Assembly (NCBI RefSeq): GCF_003611035.1 | Contig: NZ_CP030033.1 | Span: 310,001 to 374,000, forward strand | DNA length: 64,000 nucleotides | Direction: 5' to 3' | Origin: Cryobacterium soli | GTDB taxonomy: Bacteria; Actinomycetota; Actinomycetes; Actinomycetales; Microbacteriaceae | Shown here: positions 35,733-44,317 of the stretch, piece after piece | Numbering within the stretch: the first letter of the stretch is position 1 | Layout of the letters: each line of letters starts with the position of its first letter | Notes under the pieces: model-generated | Told to the model about the DNA's origin: nothing | Databases searched by the model: none | The model's input: the letters and a program-made list of their open reading frames with translations, nothing else | Translations under genes and position numbers: made by a program

Positions 35733-37811
35733 TCAGACGTCGATGCGGTCGCGGCTGAGCTTGTCGGCGCTGTCCACGATGAACTCCTTGCGCGGGGCGA
35801 CGTCATTGCCCATGAGCAGTTCGAAGACCTTGCCCGCCATCTCGGCGTCGGCCACTTGCACCCGGCGCAGCGTGCGGTGCGAGCGTTCCATGGTCGTGGT
35901 GGCCAGCTGGTCGGCGTCCATCTCGCCCAGGCCCTTGTACCGCTGGATCGGGTCCTGGTAGCGCTTGCCGCTCTTCTTCAGCGCAGCGAGCACTCCCTGC
36001 AGTTCAAGCTCCGAGTAGGTGTAGATGGTCTCGTTGGGCTTGCTGCCCGGGTTCATCACGACCACCCGGTGCAGCGGCGGCACCGCGGCGAAGATCCGGC
36101 CTGCCTCGATCATCGGCCGCATGTAGCGGAAGAACAGGGTGAGCAGCAGGGTGCGGATGTGCGCGCCGTCGACATCGGCGTCGCTCATGATGATGACCTT
36201 GCCGTAGCGCGCGGCGGAGAGGTCGAAGCTGCGCCCTGAGCCGGCACCGATGACCTGGATGATGGAGGCGCACTCGAGGTTGGAGAGCATGTCGGAGACC
36301 GACGCCTTCTGCACGTTGAGGATCTTGCCCCGGATCGGCAGCAGCGCCTGGTGTTCGCTGTCCCTGGCCAGCTTGGCCGTGCCGAGGGCGGAGTCGCCCT
36401 CGACGATGAACAGTTCGCTGAGCGCCACGTCGTTGCTGCGGCAGTCCACGAGCTTGGCCGGCAGCGACGAGCTCTCCAGGGCGTTCTTCCGGCGCTGGGT
36501 CTCCTTGTGCGCCCGGGCGGAGATGCGGGACTTCATCTCGGCGACGATCTTGTCCAGCACCACGGCGGACTGCGTCTTGTCGTCGCGCTTGGCCGAGGTG
36601 AAGCGCTCGGTCATGGTCTTCTGGATCACAGCGGCCACGATCGCGCGCACGGCCGGGGTCCCGAGGACCTCCTTGGTCTGCCCCTCGAACTGCGGTTCAG
36701 GCAGCCGCACCGTGAGCACGGCCGTGAGGCCGGCCATGATGTCGTCCTTCTCGAGCTTGTCACTGCCCACCTTGAGCCGGCGGGCGTTCTGTTCCACCTG
36801 CGCCCGCAGGAACTTGAGCAACCCGGCATCGAACCCTGCCTGGTGCGTGCCGCCCTTGGGCGTGGCGATGATGTTGACGAAGCTCTTGACGACGGTGTCG
36901 TAGCCGGTCCCCCAGCGCAGGGCGATGTCGACCTGGCAGTCCCTGACCAGTTCGGTCGGGATCATGGCTCCGGAATCGGTGAGTACGGGCACGGTCTCGG
37001 TGAAGCTTCCGGCGCCCGTGAGCCGCCAGGTGTCCGTGATCGGGGTGTCCACGGCGAGGTGGTCGACGAACTCGGAGATGCCGCCGGCGAAGGTGAAGGA
37101 TTCCGCCAGGGGCGTCTCCCCCCGCCTGTCGTCGATGTTGATCGTGAGCCCTGGAATCAGGAACGCAGTCTGGCGGGCCCGGCCCATCAGGTCGTCGGTC
37201 TGGAAGGACGCGCCCTTGGTGAAGATCTGCCGGTCGGCCCAGTAGCGGATGCGGGTGCCCGTCACACCCTTCTTGACCTTGCCCACCACGCGCAATTCGC
37301 TGGTCTTCTCGAACGGGGTGAACGGCGCATCCGGGCTCTTCTCGCCGGTGTCGGCGAACACCCCCGGCTCGCCGCGGTGGAAGGACATCGCCCAGGTCTT
37401 GCCGTCCCGGTCGACCTCCACGTCGAGACGTTCGGACAGCGCGTTCACGACCGAGGCGCCGACGCCATGCAGACCGCCCGACGCGGCGTAGGAGCCGCTA
37501 CCGAACTTTCCGCCGGCGTGCAGCTTGGTGAACACCACCTCCACACCAGACAGACCGGTCTTCGGTTCGATGTCCACAGGGATGCCGCGGGCGGTGTCGC
37601 TGACCTCGACGCTCTCGTCGGGGTGCAGGACAATGCCGATCGATGACCCGTGCCCGCTCAGCGCCTCGTCGACGGAGTTGTCGATGATCTCCCAGAGGCA
37701 GTGCATGAGCCCGCGGGAGTCGGTGGAACCGATGTACATGCCGGGGCGTTTGCGCACCGCGTCGAGGCCTTCGAGGACCGAGAGGTGGCGGGCGGAATAG
37801 TCAGAACTCAC
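35733..37811 (-). CDS. parE: DNA topoisomerase IV subunit B (GyrB/ParE type)
   Basis: 692 residues. GHKL ATPase with RPGMYIGST, EIIDNSVDEA and GGLHGVGASVVNALS; TOPRIM with EGDSALG and DADVDGAHIRTLLLT. Supplies ATP-driven strand passage for ParC. GTG at 37811 is 8 nt after TATTCT (37825-37820), suggesting leaderless or near-leaderless initiation. Confidence 0.92.
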   Translation of the reverse strand: MSSDYSARHLSVLEGLDAVRKRPGMYIGSTDSRGLMHCLWEIIDNSVDEALSGHGSSIGIVLHPDESVEVSDTARGIPVDIEPKTGLSGVEVVFTKLHAGGKFGSGSYAASGGLHGVGASVVNALSERLDVEVDRDGKTWAMSFHRGEPGVFADTGEKSPDAPFTPFEKTSELRVVGKVKKGVTGTRIRYWADRQIFTKGASFQTDDLMGRARQTAFLIPGLTINIDDRRGETPLAESFTFAGGISEFVDHLAVDTPITDTWRLTGAGSFTETVPVLTDSGAMIPTELVRDCQVDIALRWGTGYDTVVKSFVNIIATPKGGTHQAGFDAGLLKFLRAQVEQNARRLKVGSDKLEKDDIMAGLTAVLTVRLPEPQFEGQTKEVLGTPAVRAIVAAVIQKTMTERFTSAKRDDKTQSAVVLDKIVAEMKSRISARAHKETQRRKNALESSSLPAKLVDCRSNDVALSELFIVEGDSALGTAKLARDSEHQALLPIRGKILNVQKASVSDMLSNLECASIIQVIGAGSGRSFDLSAARYGKVIIMSDADVDGAHIRTLLLTLFFRYMRPMIEAGRIFAAVPPLHRVVVMNPGSKPNETIYTYSELELQGVLAALKKSGKRYQDPIQRYKGLGEMDADQLATTTMERSHRTLRRVQVADAEMAGKVFELLMGNDVAPRKEFIVDSADKLSRDRIDV

Positions 37812-37974
37812 AACTGTTAAGAATAGTGACCCCGAGCCGTGCGGCTCCGCAGGACACCCTGTGGAGCCGGATACGCCCGGTTCGCCGCGTGAATGCTACG
37901 CGGTGAGCGAAATGTCACCCAACTGTGGCCCAATCCGGGCCCGGCCGTGTTTACATGGTCAGTAAGGATTCAAT

Positions 37975-37992
37975 TGGTATCACCTGGTATCA
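37975..37992 (+). repeat. Direct repeat TGGTATCA upstream of the small Cys/His protein gene
   Basis: TGGTATCA at 37975-37982 and again at 37985-37992, a 10-bp period, 18 bp before the ATG at 38010. One helical turn spacing is compatible with an activator site or part of the promoter. Confidence 0.35.
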
Positions 37993-38009
37993 GTCTGGAG
38001 GAGGAGAAT

Positions 38010-38246
38010 ATGTCCCAGATCGCCACCGAAAATGGTGCCGTCGACCAACAGGGCGCCCCCCACCAGCTCACCGCGGCCGACCGCTGCGACGCTTGTGGCG
38101 CTCAGGCCTACATCCGTGTAGTCGTGAACAACAGCGAGTTGCTCTTCTGCGCCCACCATGGTCGCAAGCACCAGGAGAAGCTCGCCGCGATCGCCGAAAG
38201 CTGGCACGACGAGTCGAGCCGACTCTTCGAAGACCAGAAGTCCTAG
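38010..38246 (+). CDS. Small DUF7455-like Cys/His protein
   Basis: 78 residues. DRCDACGAQAYIRV and LLFCAHHGRKHQEKL form a likely zinc knuckle (C-x2-C ... C-x-H-H). Common beside sigA/parE in actinobacteria; function unknown. ATG 38010 is preceded by GGAGGAGGAG, an unusually strong ribosome binding site, which suggests high expression. Confidence 0.85.
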   Translation: MSQIATENGAVDQQGAPHQLTAADRCDACGAQAYIRVVVNNSELLFCAHHGRKHQEKLAAIAESWHDESSRLFEDQKS

Positions 38247-38269
38247 GGGCGGGCTCGCTCCGGCGAGTC

Positions 38270-39007
38270 CTACTCTGAGGCGAGGCTGAGCCGCACTGCA
38301 ACCTGGTTGCGTGCGGCTTTTGCCATTTCATCGACAGTCTCGGTGTGAGCGGATGCGTCGAGGATGATCCCCCGGGCGGCGCACGCCGCGCCGAGCAAAC
38401 GATCGGCCAGCACGGGGTTGCGTGCAAGGACGGGCCCGTGCAGGTGGGTCCCGATGAAGCTGCCTTCGCGGGTTCCCTCCGTGCCGTCGCCGTTCCCGGT
38501 GCCCGAGAGCACCGACCCCAGTGCTGCCGCGGCGTTCACATAGCCCCGCGCGTGGTTCTCGAACCCGATCAGGCGCTCCGTGCCGGTGGCCACGACGAGG
38601 TCGTCGGTGGCGCGAGCCGGCCGGGCCGTCGCGCGTCCGCGCACCAGGCCGAGACCGTCCACGGTGCCGCCGCCGGACAGGTCGACGCCGTCGCTGAGCA
38701 GTTCCCAGCCGGTGCCGACGGCAAGAACCGGTACCCCGTCGGCCAACCAGCCGCGCAGAGCAGCCGAGAGCGGCTGCAGGGCGTCCCTGACGCCGCCGAG
38801 GTCGGTGTCCGTTCCCGACCCGATCACGACGAGGTCCACGACGGGCGGAAGGTCGGCCGGGGTGTGCACGGGCACGACAGAAGCCTGCAGCCCGGCCCAG
38901 CGAGCCCGCTGGGCGAGCACCCGCGCGTTCGCGGCGTCGCCGTTGGTGTCGAGCAGGCGCGGGAGCAGCGTCACGATGGTGAGGGAGGCCGAGGGGTCCA
39001 CTGTCAT
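38270..39007 (-). CDS. gatD: GatD-like amidotransferase subunit lacking the catalytic Cys
   Basis: 245 residues, class I glutamine-amidotransferase fold of the GatD/CobQ group: GSGTDTD oxyanion-side loop, IGFENH, and the catalytic-His motif GTHLHGPVLARNP (H190). The nucleophile elbow, normally a Cys followed by Gly-Tyr-Gln in GatD, reads VLAVGTGWELL, so Gly98 replaces Cys; the only Cys in the protein is C209 far downstream. GatD normally makes ammonia from glutamine for MurT. ATGA overlap with murT. Probably inactive as a glutaminase; a structural or altered role is inferred. Confidence 0.85.
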   Translation of the reverse strand: MTVDPSASLTIVTLLPRLLDTNGDAANARVLAQRARWAGLQASVVPVHTPADLPPVVDLVVIGSGTDTDLGGVRDALQPLSAALRGWLADGVPVLAVGTGWELLSDGVDLSGGGTVDGLGLVRGRATARPARATDDLVVATGTERLIGFENHARGYVNAAAALGSVLSGTGNGDGTEGTREGSFIGTHLHGPVLARNPVLADRLLGAACAARGIILDASAHTETVDEMAKAARNQVAVRLSLASE

Positions 39008-40272
39008 GAGGGGTTCGCTTCGTTGGTGGCCAGACCCAGGTGCGCGCGTGTGCGCCGCATGGAGTCGGCCGAGAAAATAATGGTCTTCATCCCCGTGGCC
39101 GGTTCAGGCAAGGCGAGGAAATCATCCAGTGCCCGGCCGAGATCCGGTTCCACCCGGTCGACCGTGACACCGTCGTAGACGAGCTGCAACGCGATGTCGT
39201 GGGCCTTGGACCCCGACGCGATGAGTACGTGGCCGAGACCCGAGGTGTCGGCCGGCCACAGGTAGGACGGGTCACGCACATCGGAGCCGACGGCGACGAG
39301 GATCTGCTCGGTTCCGGGGGCCAGGCTGTCGACGTTGAGTTGGAAGCTGGCCGGGTTCTGCACGAGGACGAATTCGACGCTCGTGCCGCGCACGGTGACG
39401 ACCTCACCGCGACCGAACACCGGAGCGATGCCGGAGATCGCGGCGGTCGCTCGTGCGGCGTCGAAGGCCGTGCCGAGCGCGGCGCGCGTCGCGGCCAACG
39501 CCGTCAGGGCATCCACGGCGTAGTGCGTTCCGCGCGCGGGCAGCCGGACCGCCAGGTCGGTGCCGTCGACACGCACGCGGGCATCCCGGCCGTCGACCTC
39601 GGTCAACAGCATGCCGTCGTCACCGTTCAGCCGGGTGTCGGCCGTGGCCGCGTAGCCGAGCCCGCGAGGGTTGGCCGCGAGTACGGCCTCGGTCACGCCG
39701 TAGCGCCCCACCGAGACCGGCGGGCGGATGGCGTCGCCGATGTCGACGAGGTACCGGTCGTCGGCGTTGATGACGACGGTGCCGGTGGCGCGTGCAGCGA
39801 TCTTGGCGAGCATCGCCGCGACCATGTCGGAATCGTGGAACCGGTCGATCTGATCGACCATCACATTGGTGAGCACCACGACGCGCGGCTCGAGCGCCCC
39901 GGAGATGAGCGCACCGTGCCCTTCGTCCATTTCCAGCACGGCGATGTCGCCCGCGATGCGGCCCGTCAGGGTGACCTGCTCAAGCAGAGCCGAGGTGAGA
40001 CCCTGGCTGATGTTCGCCGTGGACGGGTTCGTGAAGACGTCGGAGCCGTGGGCCCGAAGCGCAGCCACGAGCATCTTGGTCGTGGTGGACTTGCCGCTGG
40101 AGCCGGTCACGATGACCAGGCCCTGGGGGAAGGAATTCAGGGTGCGCGGCAGGAAACCCGGCGCGATCGTGTTGACTACCAGGCCGGGCACGGCGGAACC
40201 CCCACCGGGCTTCCGCCAGCGCGCGAGCGTCCGCGCGACCCTCCCGAGGAGGATCGCCGGCGCGTACCGCAC
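39004..40272 (-). CDS. murT: MurT-like Mur ligase lacking the Cys ribbon
   Basis: 422 residues from GTG 40272, chosen because GGAG lies 6 nt upstream (a TTG two codons earlier has no spacing). Central Mur-ligase ATPase with TGSSGKSTTT (57-66), TNPSTANISQGL, VLEMDEGHG and LTNVMVDQIDRFHD; C-terminal domain with VQNPASFQ and DPSYLW. Canonical MurT has a four-Cys zinc ribbon in the middle domain; this protein has no Cys at all, and the region 190-230 is a plain insertion. Canonical role: ATP-dependent amidation of lipid II D-Glu. Nine bp after sigA, so co-transcribed. Confidence 0.88.
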   Translation of the reverse strand: MRYAPAILLGRVARTLARWRKPGGGSAVPGLVVNTIAPGFLPRTLNSFPQGLVIVTGSSGKSTTTKMLVAALRAHGSDVFTNPSTANISQGLTSALLEQVTLTGRIAGDIAVLEMDEGHGALISGALEPRVVVLTNVMVDQIDRFHDSDMVAAMLAKIAARATGTVVINADDRYLVDIGDAIRPPVSVGRYGVTEAVLAANPRGLGYAATADTRLNGDDGMLLTEVDGRDARVRVDGTDLAVRLPARGTHYAVDALTALAATRAALGTAFDAARATAAISGIAPVFGRGEVVTVRGTSVEFVLVQNPASFQLNVDSLAPGTEQILVAVGSDVRDPSYLWPADTSGLGHVLIASGSKAHDIALQLVYDGVTVDRVEPDLGRALDDFLALPEPATGMKTIIFSADSMRRTRAHLGLATNEANPS

Positions 40273-40281
40273 AGGCAACTC

Positions 40282-41610
40282 CTACTCGAGGTAGTCGCGC
40301 AGGGACTGCGACCGGGACGGGTGGCGCAGCTTGGCCATGGTCTTCGATTCAATCTGACGGATGCGTTCGCGGGTGACCCCGAACGTGTCGCCGATCTGGT
40401 CGAGAGTCTTGGGCATGCCGTCGCCGAGTCCGAAGCGCATGCGGATCACGCCCGCCTCACGCTCGGACAGGGAGTCGAGCAGGCTCTCGAGCTGCTTCTG
40501 CAACATGGTGAAGCCCACGGCATCGGCGGGTACGACGGCTTCGGTGTCCTCGATGAGGTCACCGAATTCGCTGTCGCCGTCCTCGCCCAGCGGGGTGTGC
40601 AGGGAGATCGGCTCGCGGCCGTACTTCTGCACCTCGACGACCTTCTCCGGGGTCATGTCGAGTTCGCGGCTCAACTCTTCCGGCGTGGGCTCGCGGCCCA
40701 GGTCCTGCAGCATCTGGCGCTGCACCCGGGCGAGCTTGTTGATGACCTCGACCATGTGCACGGGGATGCGGATGGTGCGGGCCTGGTCGGCCATCGCACG
40801 GGTGATGGCCTGGCGGATCCACCAGGTGGCGTAGGTGGAGAACTTGAAGCCCTTGGTGTAGTCGAACTTCTCGACGGCACGGATCAGGCCCAGGTTGCCC
40901 TCCTGGATCAGGTCGAGGAACTGCATCCCTCGGCCCGTGTAGCGCTTGGCCAGGGAGACGACGAGACGCAGGTTGGCACCGAGCAGGTGGCTCTTCGCCC
41001 GGGCGCCGTCCTTGGCGACCCACTGCAGTTCGCGGCCGAGGGCGCTCTTCTTCTCGGCATCCGTCATCTGCGCGAGTTTGTCCTCGGCGAAGAGACCGGC
41101 CTCGATGCGCATCGCCAGCTCGACCTCCTCGGCGGCGTTGAGCAGCGCGACCTTACCGATCTGCTTGAGGTAGTCCTTGACGGGGTCGGCCGTGGCACCG
41201 GTGATGGCACTGGAGTACACCGGCACCTCGTCTTCATCGTCCACGAGCGACAACACGAGCGCACCGCTGGGCAGCGGTTCGGCGGGGGCCACGCGCTTGG
41301 CGGAACCGTCGCTGTTCTCGTCGTCGTCGCTGTCGTGCTCGTCCCCGGCAACCACGACGTCGTCGTCGCCGGCGTCGGAGTCGCCGTCCTTCTTCTTACC
41401 GGCGGCGGCCTTGGTCTTCGTGCTGGCGGCACGCTTACGCGGGGCGGCCTTCTCGGGCGCGTCGGCACCGTCGGCGGCGGCGGCCTTGGCCGCACGGGTC
41501 GCGGCGGCCTTCTGGGCGGCCGTGCGGGGCGCGGCGTCGACGGCTGCTGCGTCGACTGCTTCGGTCTCTGTGATCTTCAATTCGGGCTCTGTCTTCGTTG
41601 GGGTTGCCAT
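40282..41610 (-). CDS. sigA: Principal RNA polymerase sigma factor (SigA/RpoD/HrdB)
   Basis: 442 residues from ATG 41610 (AGAGG 8 nt upstream). Low-complexity Lys/Ala then acidic region 1.1 (about 1-115), region 1.2 with [11 protein letters not shown], region 2 with [17 protein letters not shown] and [17 protein letters not shown], region 4 with [10 protein letters not shown]. Directs transcription of housekeeping genes; recognises the TANNNT -10 elements seen throughout this window and works with RbpA. Heads the sigA-murT-gatD run. Confidence 0.97.
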   Translation of the reverse strand: MATPTKTEPELKITETEAVDAAAVDAAPRTAAQKAAATRAAKAAAADGADAPEKAAPRKRAASTKTKAAAGKKKDGDSDAGDDDVVVAGDEHDSDDDENSDGSAKRVAPAEPLPSGALVLSLVDDEDEVPVYSSAITGATADPVKDYLKQIGKVALLNAAEEVELAMRIEAGLFAEDKLAQMTDAEKKSALGRELQWVAKDGARAKSHLLGANLRLVVSLAKRYTGRGMQFLDLIQEGNLGLIRAVEKFDYTKGFKFSTYATWWIRQAITRAMADQARTIRIPVHMVEVINKLARVQRQMLQDLGREPTPEELSRELDMTPEKVVEVQKYGREPISLHTPLGEDGDSEFGDLIEDTEAVVPADAVGFTMLQKQLESLLDSLSEREAGVIRMRFGLGDGMPKTLDQIGDTFGVTRERIRQIESKTMAKLRHPSRSQSLRDYLE

Positions 41611-41736
41611 GCGAACACCTCTCATGCCGTAGTTCGTGCGCGTGCGGCGCTGCCCCGCTCACCCGGTCACTCGGCGCGGACCGGGTACGTGCCAGGCGGG
41701 GTGGTGGGCAGTACGTTTGTGGAAGTACGTGTGTCG

Positions 41737-41771
41737 GCAGTCCTGCGTTTTCGAGCAGTCCTGCGTTTTCG
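41737..41771. repeat. Tandem 18-bp repeats upstream of sigA
   Basis: Two copies of GCAGTCCTGCGTTTTCG at 41737-41753 and 41755-41771, period 18 bp, followed by a partial GGCAGTACG; related GGCAGTACG and GAAGTACG units occur just before (41707-41729). The block is 130-165 bp upstream of the sigA start, in its likely leader or promoter region. Confidence 0.6.
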
Positions 41772-41852
41772 GGCAGTACGAGGACCCATGTCAAGTCCCC
41801 GGGAATGCAGCCAACGATGAGTTGGAGTGCCCAGGAACCAGAACGGGTCCTA

Positions 41853-41882
41853 TTGACAATTATTGCACGGATTGTGTATAAA
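41853..41882 (+). promoter_or_regulatory. Near-consensus sigma-70-type promoter facing the 3' end of the MFS gene
   Basis: TTGACA at 41853-41858 and TATAAA at 41877-41882 with an 18-bp spacer (GTATAA with 17 bp). This is the best -35/-10 match I noticed in the window, in a locally AT-rich patch. It points rightward into the MFS gene, which is on the other strand, so its product would be antisense or a small RNA. Confidence 0.5.
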
Positions 41883-41897
41883 CCGAGCCACGCGACA

Positions 41898-43232
41898 TCA
41901 CTGACCGCGCCCGCGCCGACGCATCCGTCGTGACAGTTCAACCCAGAGCGGGGCCACTTCTATTCCCTCATCGCGCGAGAGCACCCGCCTGGTGCGCTTG
42001 CGTGTCGTGACGAGCATCACCACTCCGGCGCCGATCACCACGAACTGCACCGCGAAGGCGAGCCGGAACGAGTCCAGCGCGTACAGGTCGCTGGTTTCAC
42101 CCTGGGCCAGCCGCCACCCGTCCTGGAGGTCCAGGAGCACGCCGATCAGGAACATCATCACGAAGCTGGCGAGAAAACCACCCACGTTCACGACTCCGTT
42201 GGCCGACCCCAGGCTGCGCTGGGGGTTGAAGGTGCGGGCGAAGTCGAATCCGATCAGGGAGCCCGGTCCGCCGATTCCCAGAACAACCAGCAGCAGTACG
42301 ACGAGCGGGAACGGCGGTGCGACGGGCCACAGGAGAACCAGGGCCCACGCTGTGCCCATGGCCGACACGATGCCGAGCACGATGTTGCTGCGGCGCAACG
42401 GATGGCGGGCCGTGAGGACACCCAGCACCGGCCCGCAGAGAATGCCCGCCGCCACCGGGATGGTCAGCATGGCCGCGGCCATGCCGGACTCGTAGCCCAG
42501 GCCGTAGACCATGAAGGGGTAGCCCCAGAGCAGGGTGAAGACAGTTCCGGAGGATTGGGTGACGAAGTGCGACCAGAACCCGAGCTGGGTTCCCGGCCGG
42601 CTGAAACTGTGCCGCAGCTGGGTGAGCGCACTGCCCCACGTGCCGGGCCTGGCCTGGTCGGCGGACCCCGCCGGCCTGTCCCGGATGGCGACGACCACGA
42701 CGACGAACGCCGTGAAGGCGACCAGGGTGGCCACGAGGAATGCCGGCGTCCAGCCCCAGCTGTGCAGGATCCAGGCCAGCGGAACGGCCGAGAGCACCTG
42801 GCCGAGCTGGCCGATGTTGCCGAACCACTGCGACAGTTGCGGCACGATCCGGCCGCTGAACCAGGAGGTGATCAACCGGATCATGGAGATGAAGATGGTG
42901 GCGTCGCCCGCCCCCACCAGCATCCGCCCCACCACCGCGATAGTGATCGACGGCGCGAACGCCAGAGTCAGCTGGCCGGCGACCATCAAGATGGTTCCGG
43001 CGAGCATGAGCACTCGAGGGCCGAACCGGTCGATCAGAACCCCGACCGGGATCTGCGCCGCCGCATAGACGATCAGCTGCACCACGGCGAGGCTGGACAG
43101 GACGGCGGCCGAGCCGCCGAATCGTTCGGTGGCCGACACCCCGGCGATGCCGAGCGACGTGCGCTGCATGACGGCGGAGAGGTAGACGAACGACCCGAGG
43201 GAAAAGATCAACCAGGATCGACGAGAGTTCAC
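41898..43232 (-). CDS. Major facilitator superfamily transporter
   Basis: 444 residues, twelve predicted transmembrane helices. MFS loop motif PVGVLIDRFGPR between helices 2 and 3; the second half repeats the pattern. A basic C-terminal tail ends RRMRRRGRGQ. Substrate unknown. GTG 43232 is 7 nt after TAGATT (43245-43240), suggesting a leaderless mRNA, although the intervening GGGGGGA could also help ribosome binding. Confidence 0.88.
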   Translation of the reverse strand: MNSRRSWLIFSLGSFVYLSAVMQRTSLGIAGVSATERFGGSAAVLSSLAVVQLIVYAAAQIPVGVLIDRFGPRVLMLAGTILMVAGQLTLAFAPSITIAVVGRMLVGAGDATIFISMIRLITSWFSGRIVPQLSQWFGNIGQLGQVLSAVPLAWILHSWGWTPAFLVATLVAFTAFVVVVVAIRDRPAGSADQARPGTWGSALTQLRHSFSRPGTQLGFWSHFVTQSSGTVFTLLWGYPFMVYGLGYESGMAAAMLTIPVAAGILCGPVLGVLTARHPLRRSNIVLGIVSAMGTAWALVLLWPVAPPFPLVVLLLVVLGIGGPGSLIGFDFARTFNPQRSLGSANGVVNVGGFLASFVMMFLIGVLLDLQDGWRLAQGETSDLYALDSFRLAFAVQFVVIGAGVVMLVTTRKRTRRVLSRDEGIEVAPLWVELSRRMRRRGRGQ

Positions 43233-43298
43233 TCCCCCCAATCTAGCCGGATGCCCGGGAGGTCCTGACCACCGCCCGTGCCGGCGCGGCCGGCCGGG

Positions 43299-44222
43299 TC
43301 AGCCGGGCTGGCCGTCGTCACGGCCGCGGCGGGTCGCGAGGAATTTCTCCAGCTCGGCCGCGATCTCGTCGGCCGTGGGCAGCGCCCCGTCTTCGTCGGT
43401 CAGCGGGGACCGCAGGGTGTTCCCCTCCATGTAGGCGTCGTAGCGCTCCTCGAGAGTGCCCACCAGCTTCGCCAGTTCGGGGTTGTCGCCGACCTGCTCG
43501 TCGATCCGGGCGACGAACTCGCGGTTCTTCTCCCGGAGCAAGTCGGTCGGGAAGATCAGACCGGTGGAGGCACTCGTGCTCTCCAGGGCGGACAACGCCG
43601 CCGACGGGAACTCGGTGTCCGCGAGGTAGTGCGGGATCAACAGGACGTAGCCGATCGCCCAGGCGCCCATCTCCTGGAGCCGGAATTCGACCAGGTGCAG
43701 CGCGTTCGCGGGCACCTGGGTGTGCGGACGCCAGACCGACATGCTCTCGATGAGATCGGTGCGGTTGCCGCTCACTGTCACGCCGATCGGCCGGGTGTGC
43801 GGCACAGGCATGGGAATGGCGTTCACCCAGGTCGTCGACGACACCGTGAACCGGCTGACCAGCTCGAGCACGGCGGCGGTGAACTGCTCCCAGCGGAAGT
43901 CGGGTTCGAAGCCGGCCAGGAGCAGGAACGGCTGACCGATCTCGTCGCGGGCCAGGTACAGCCGCAGCCGCGGCGGCCGGTAGTCGGTGAGGTGGTCCTG
44001 GTCGAAGTAGATGATCGGGCGGCGGGCCCGGTAGTCCAGGAGCAGATCGGCGTCGAACTCCGCGATGACCGTGTGCTCGAGGGTCGCGAGAAGATACTCG
44101 GTGAATTGCGAGACGGCACCGCCTGCATCGGTGAAGCCGGTCAGGCCCGCGACAAGATGCAGCCCTTCGGGGACGCCGGCGGCGTCCGCAGTGAGCGTGT
44201 AGATTTCATCGGGATCGCGCAT
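43299..44222 (-). CDS. PAC2-family protein
   Basis: 307 residues. GLTGFTDAGGAVSQ, YRARRPIIYFDQDHL and the later PHYLADTEFPSAALSALE match the actinobacterial PAC2 family, related to eukaryotic proteasome-assembly chaperones. The biochemical role in bacteria is unknown. ATG 44222 is 6 nt after TAGAGT (44234-44229). Divergent from pepA with 95 bp between starts. Confidence 0.85.
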   Translation of the reverse strand: MRDPDEIYTLTADAAGVPEGLHLVAGLTGFTDAGGAVSQFTEYLLATLEHTVIAEFDADLLLDYRARRPIIYFDQDHLTDYRPPRLRLYLARDEIGQPFLLLAGFEPDFRWEQFTAAVLELVSRFTVSSTTWVNAIPMPVPHTRPIGVTVSGNRTDLIESMSVWRPHTQVPANALHLVEFRLQEMGAWAIGYVLLIPHYLADTEFPSAALSALESTSASTGLIFPTDLLREKNREFVARIDEQVGDNPELAKLVGTLEERYDAYMEGNTLRSPLTDEDGALPTADEIAAELEKFLATRRGRDDGQPG

Positions 44223-44317
44223 TCGTTAACTCTATTCGGGGTTTTTGCCCGGTGTCCGAGAAACCCGGCGCTCGGCATGGTGCCCAGAGCGAACACCGGG
44301 CCCCGTAGCATCGAGGC

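Noticed and set aside
39040..41820. 926-codon plus-strand open frame across murT and sigA
   Set aside because: Runs antisense through two recognised genes and mirrors their composition; no start signal.
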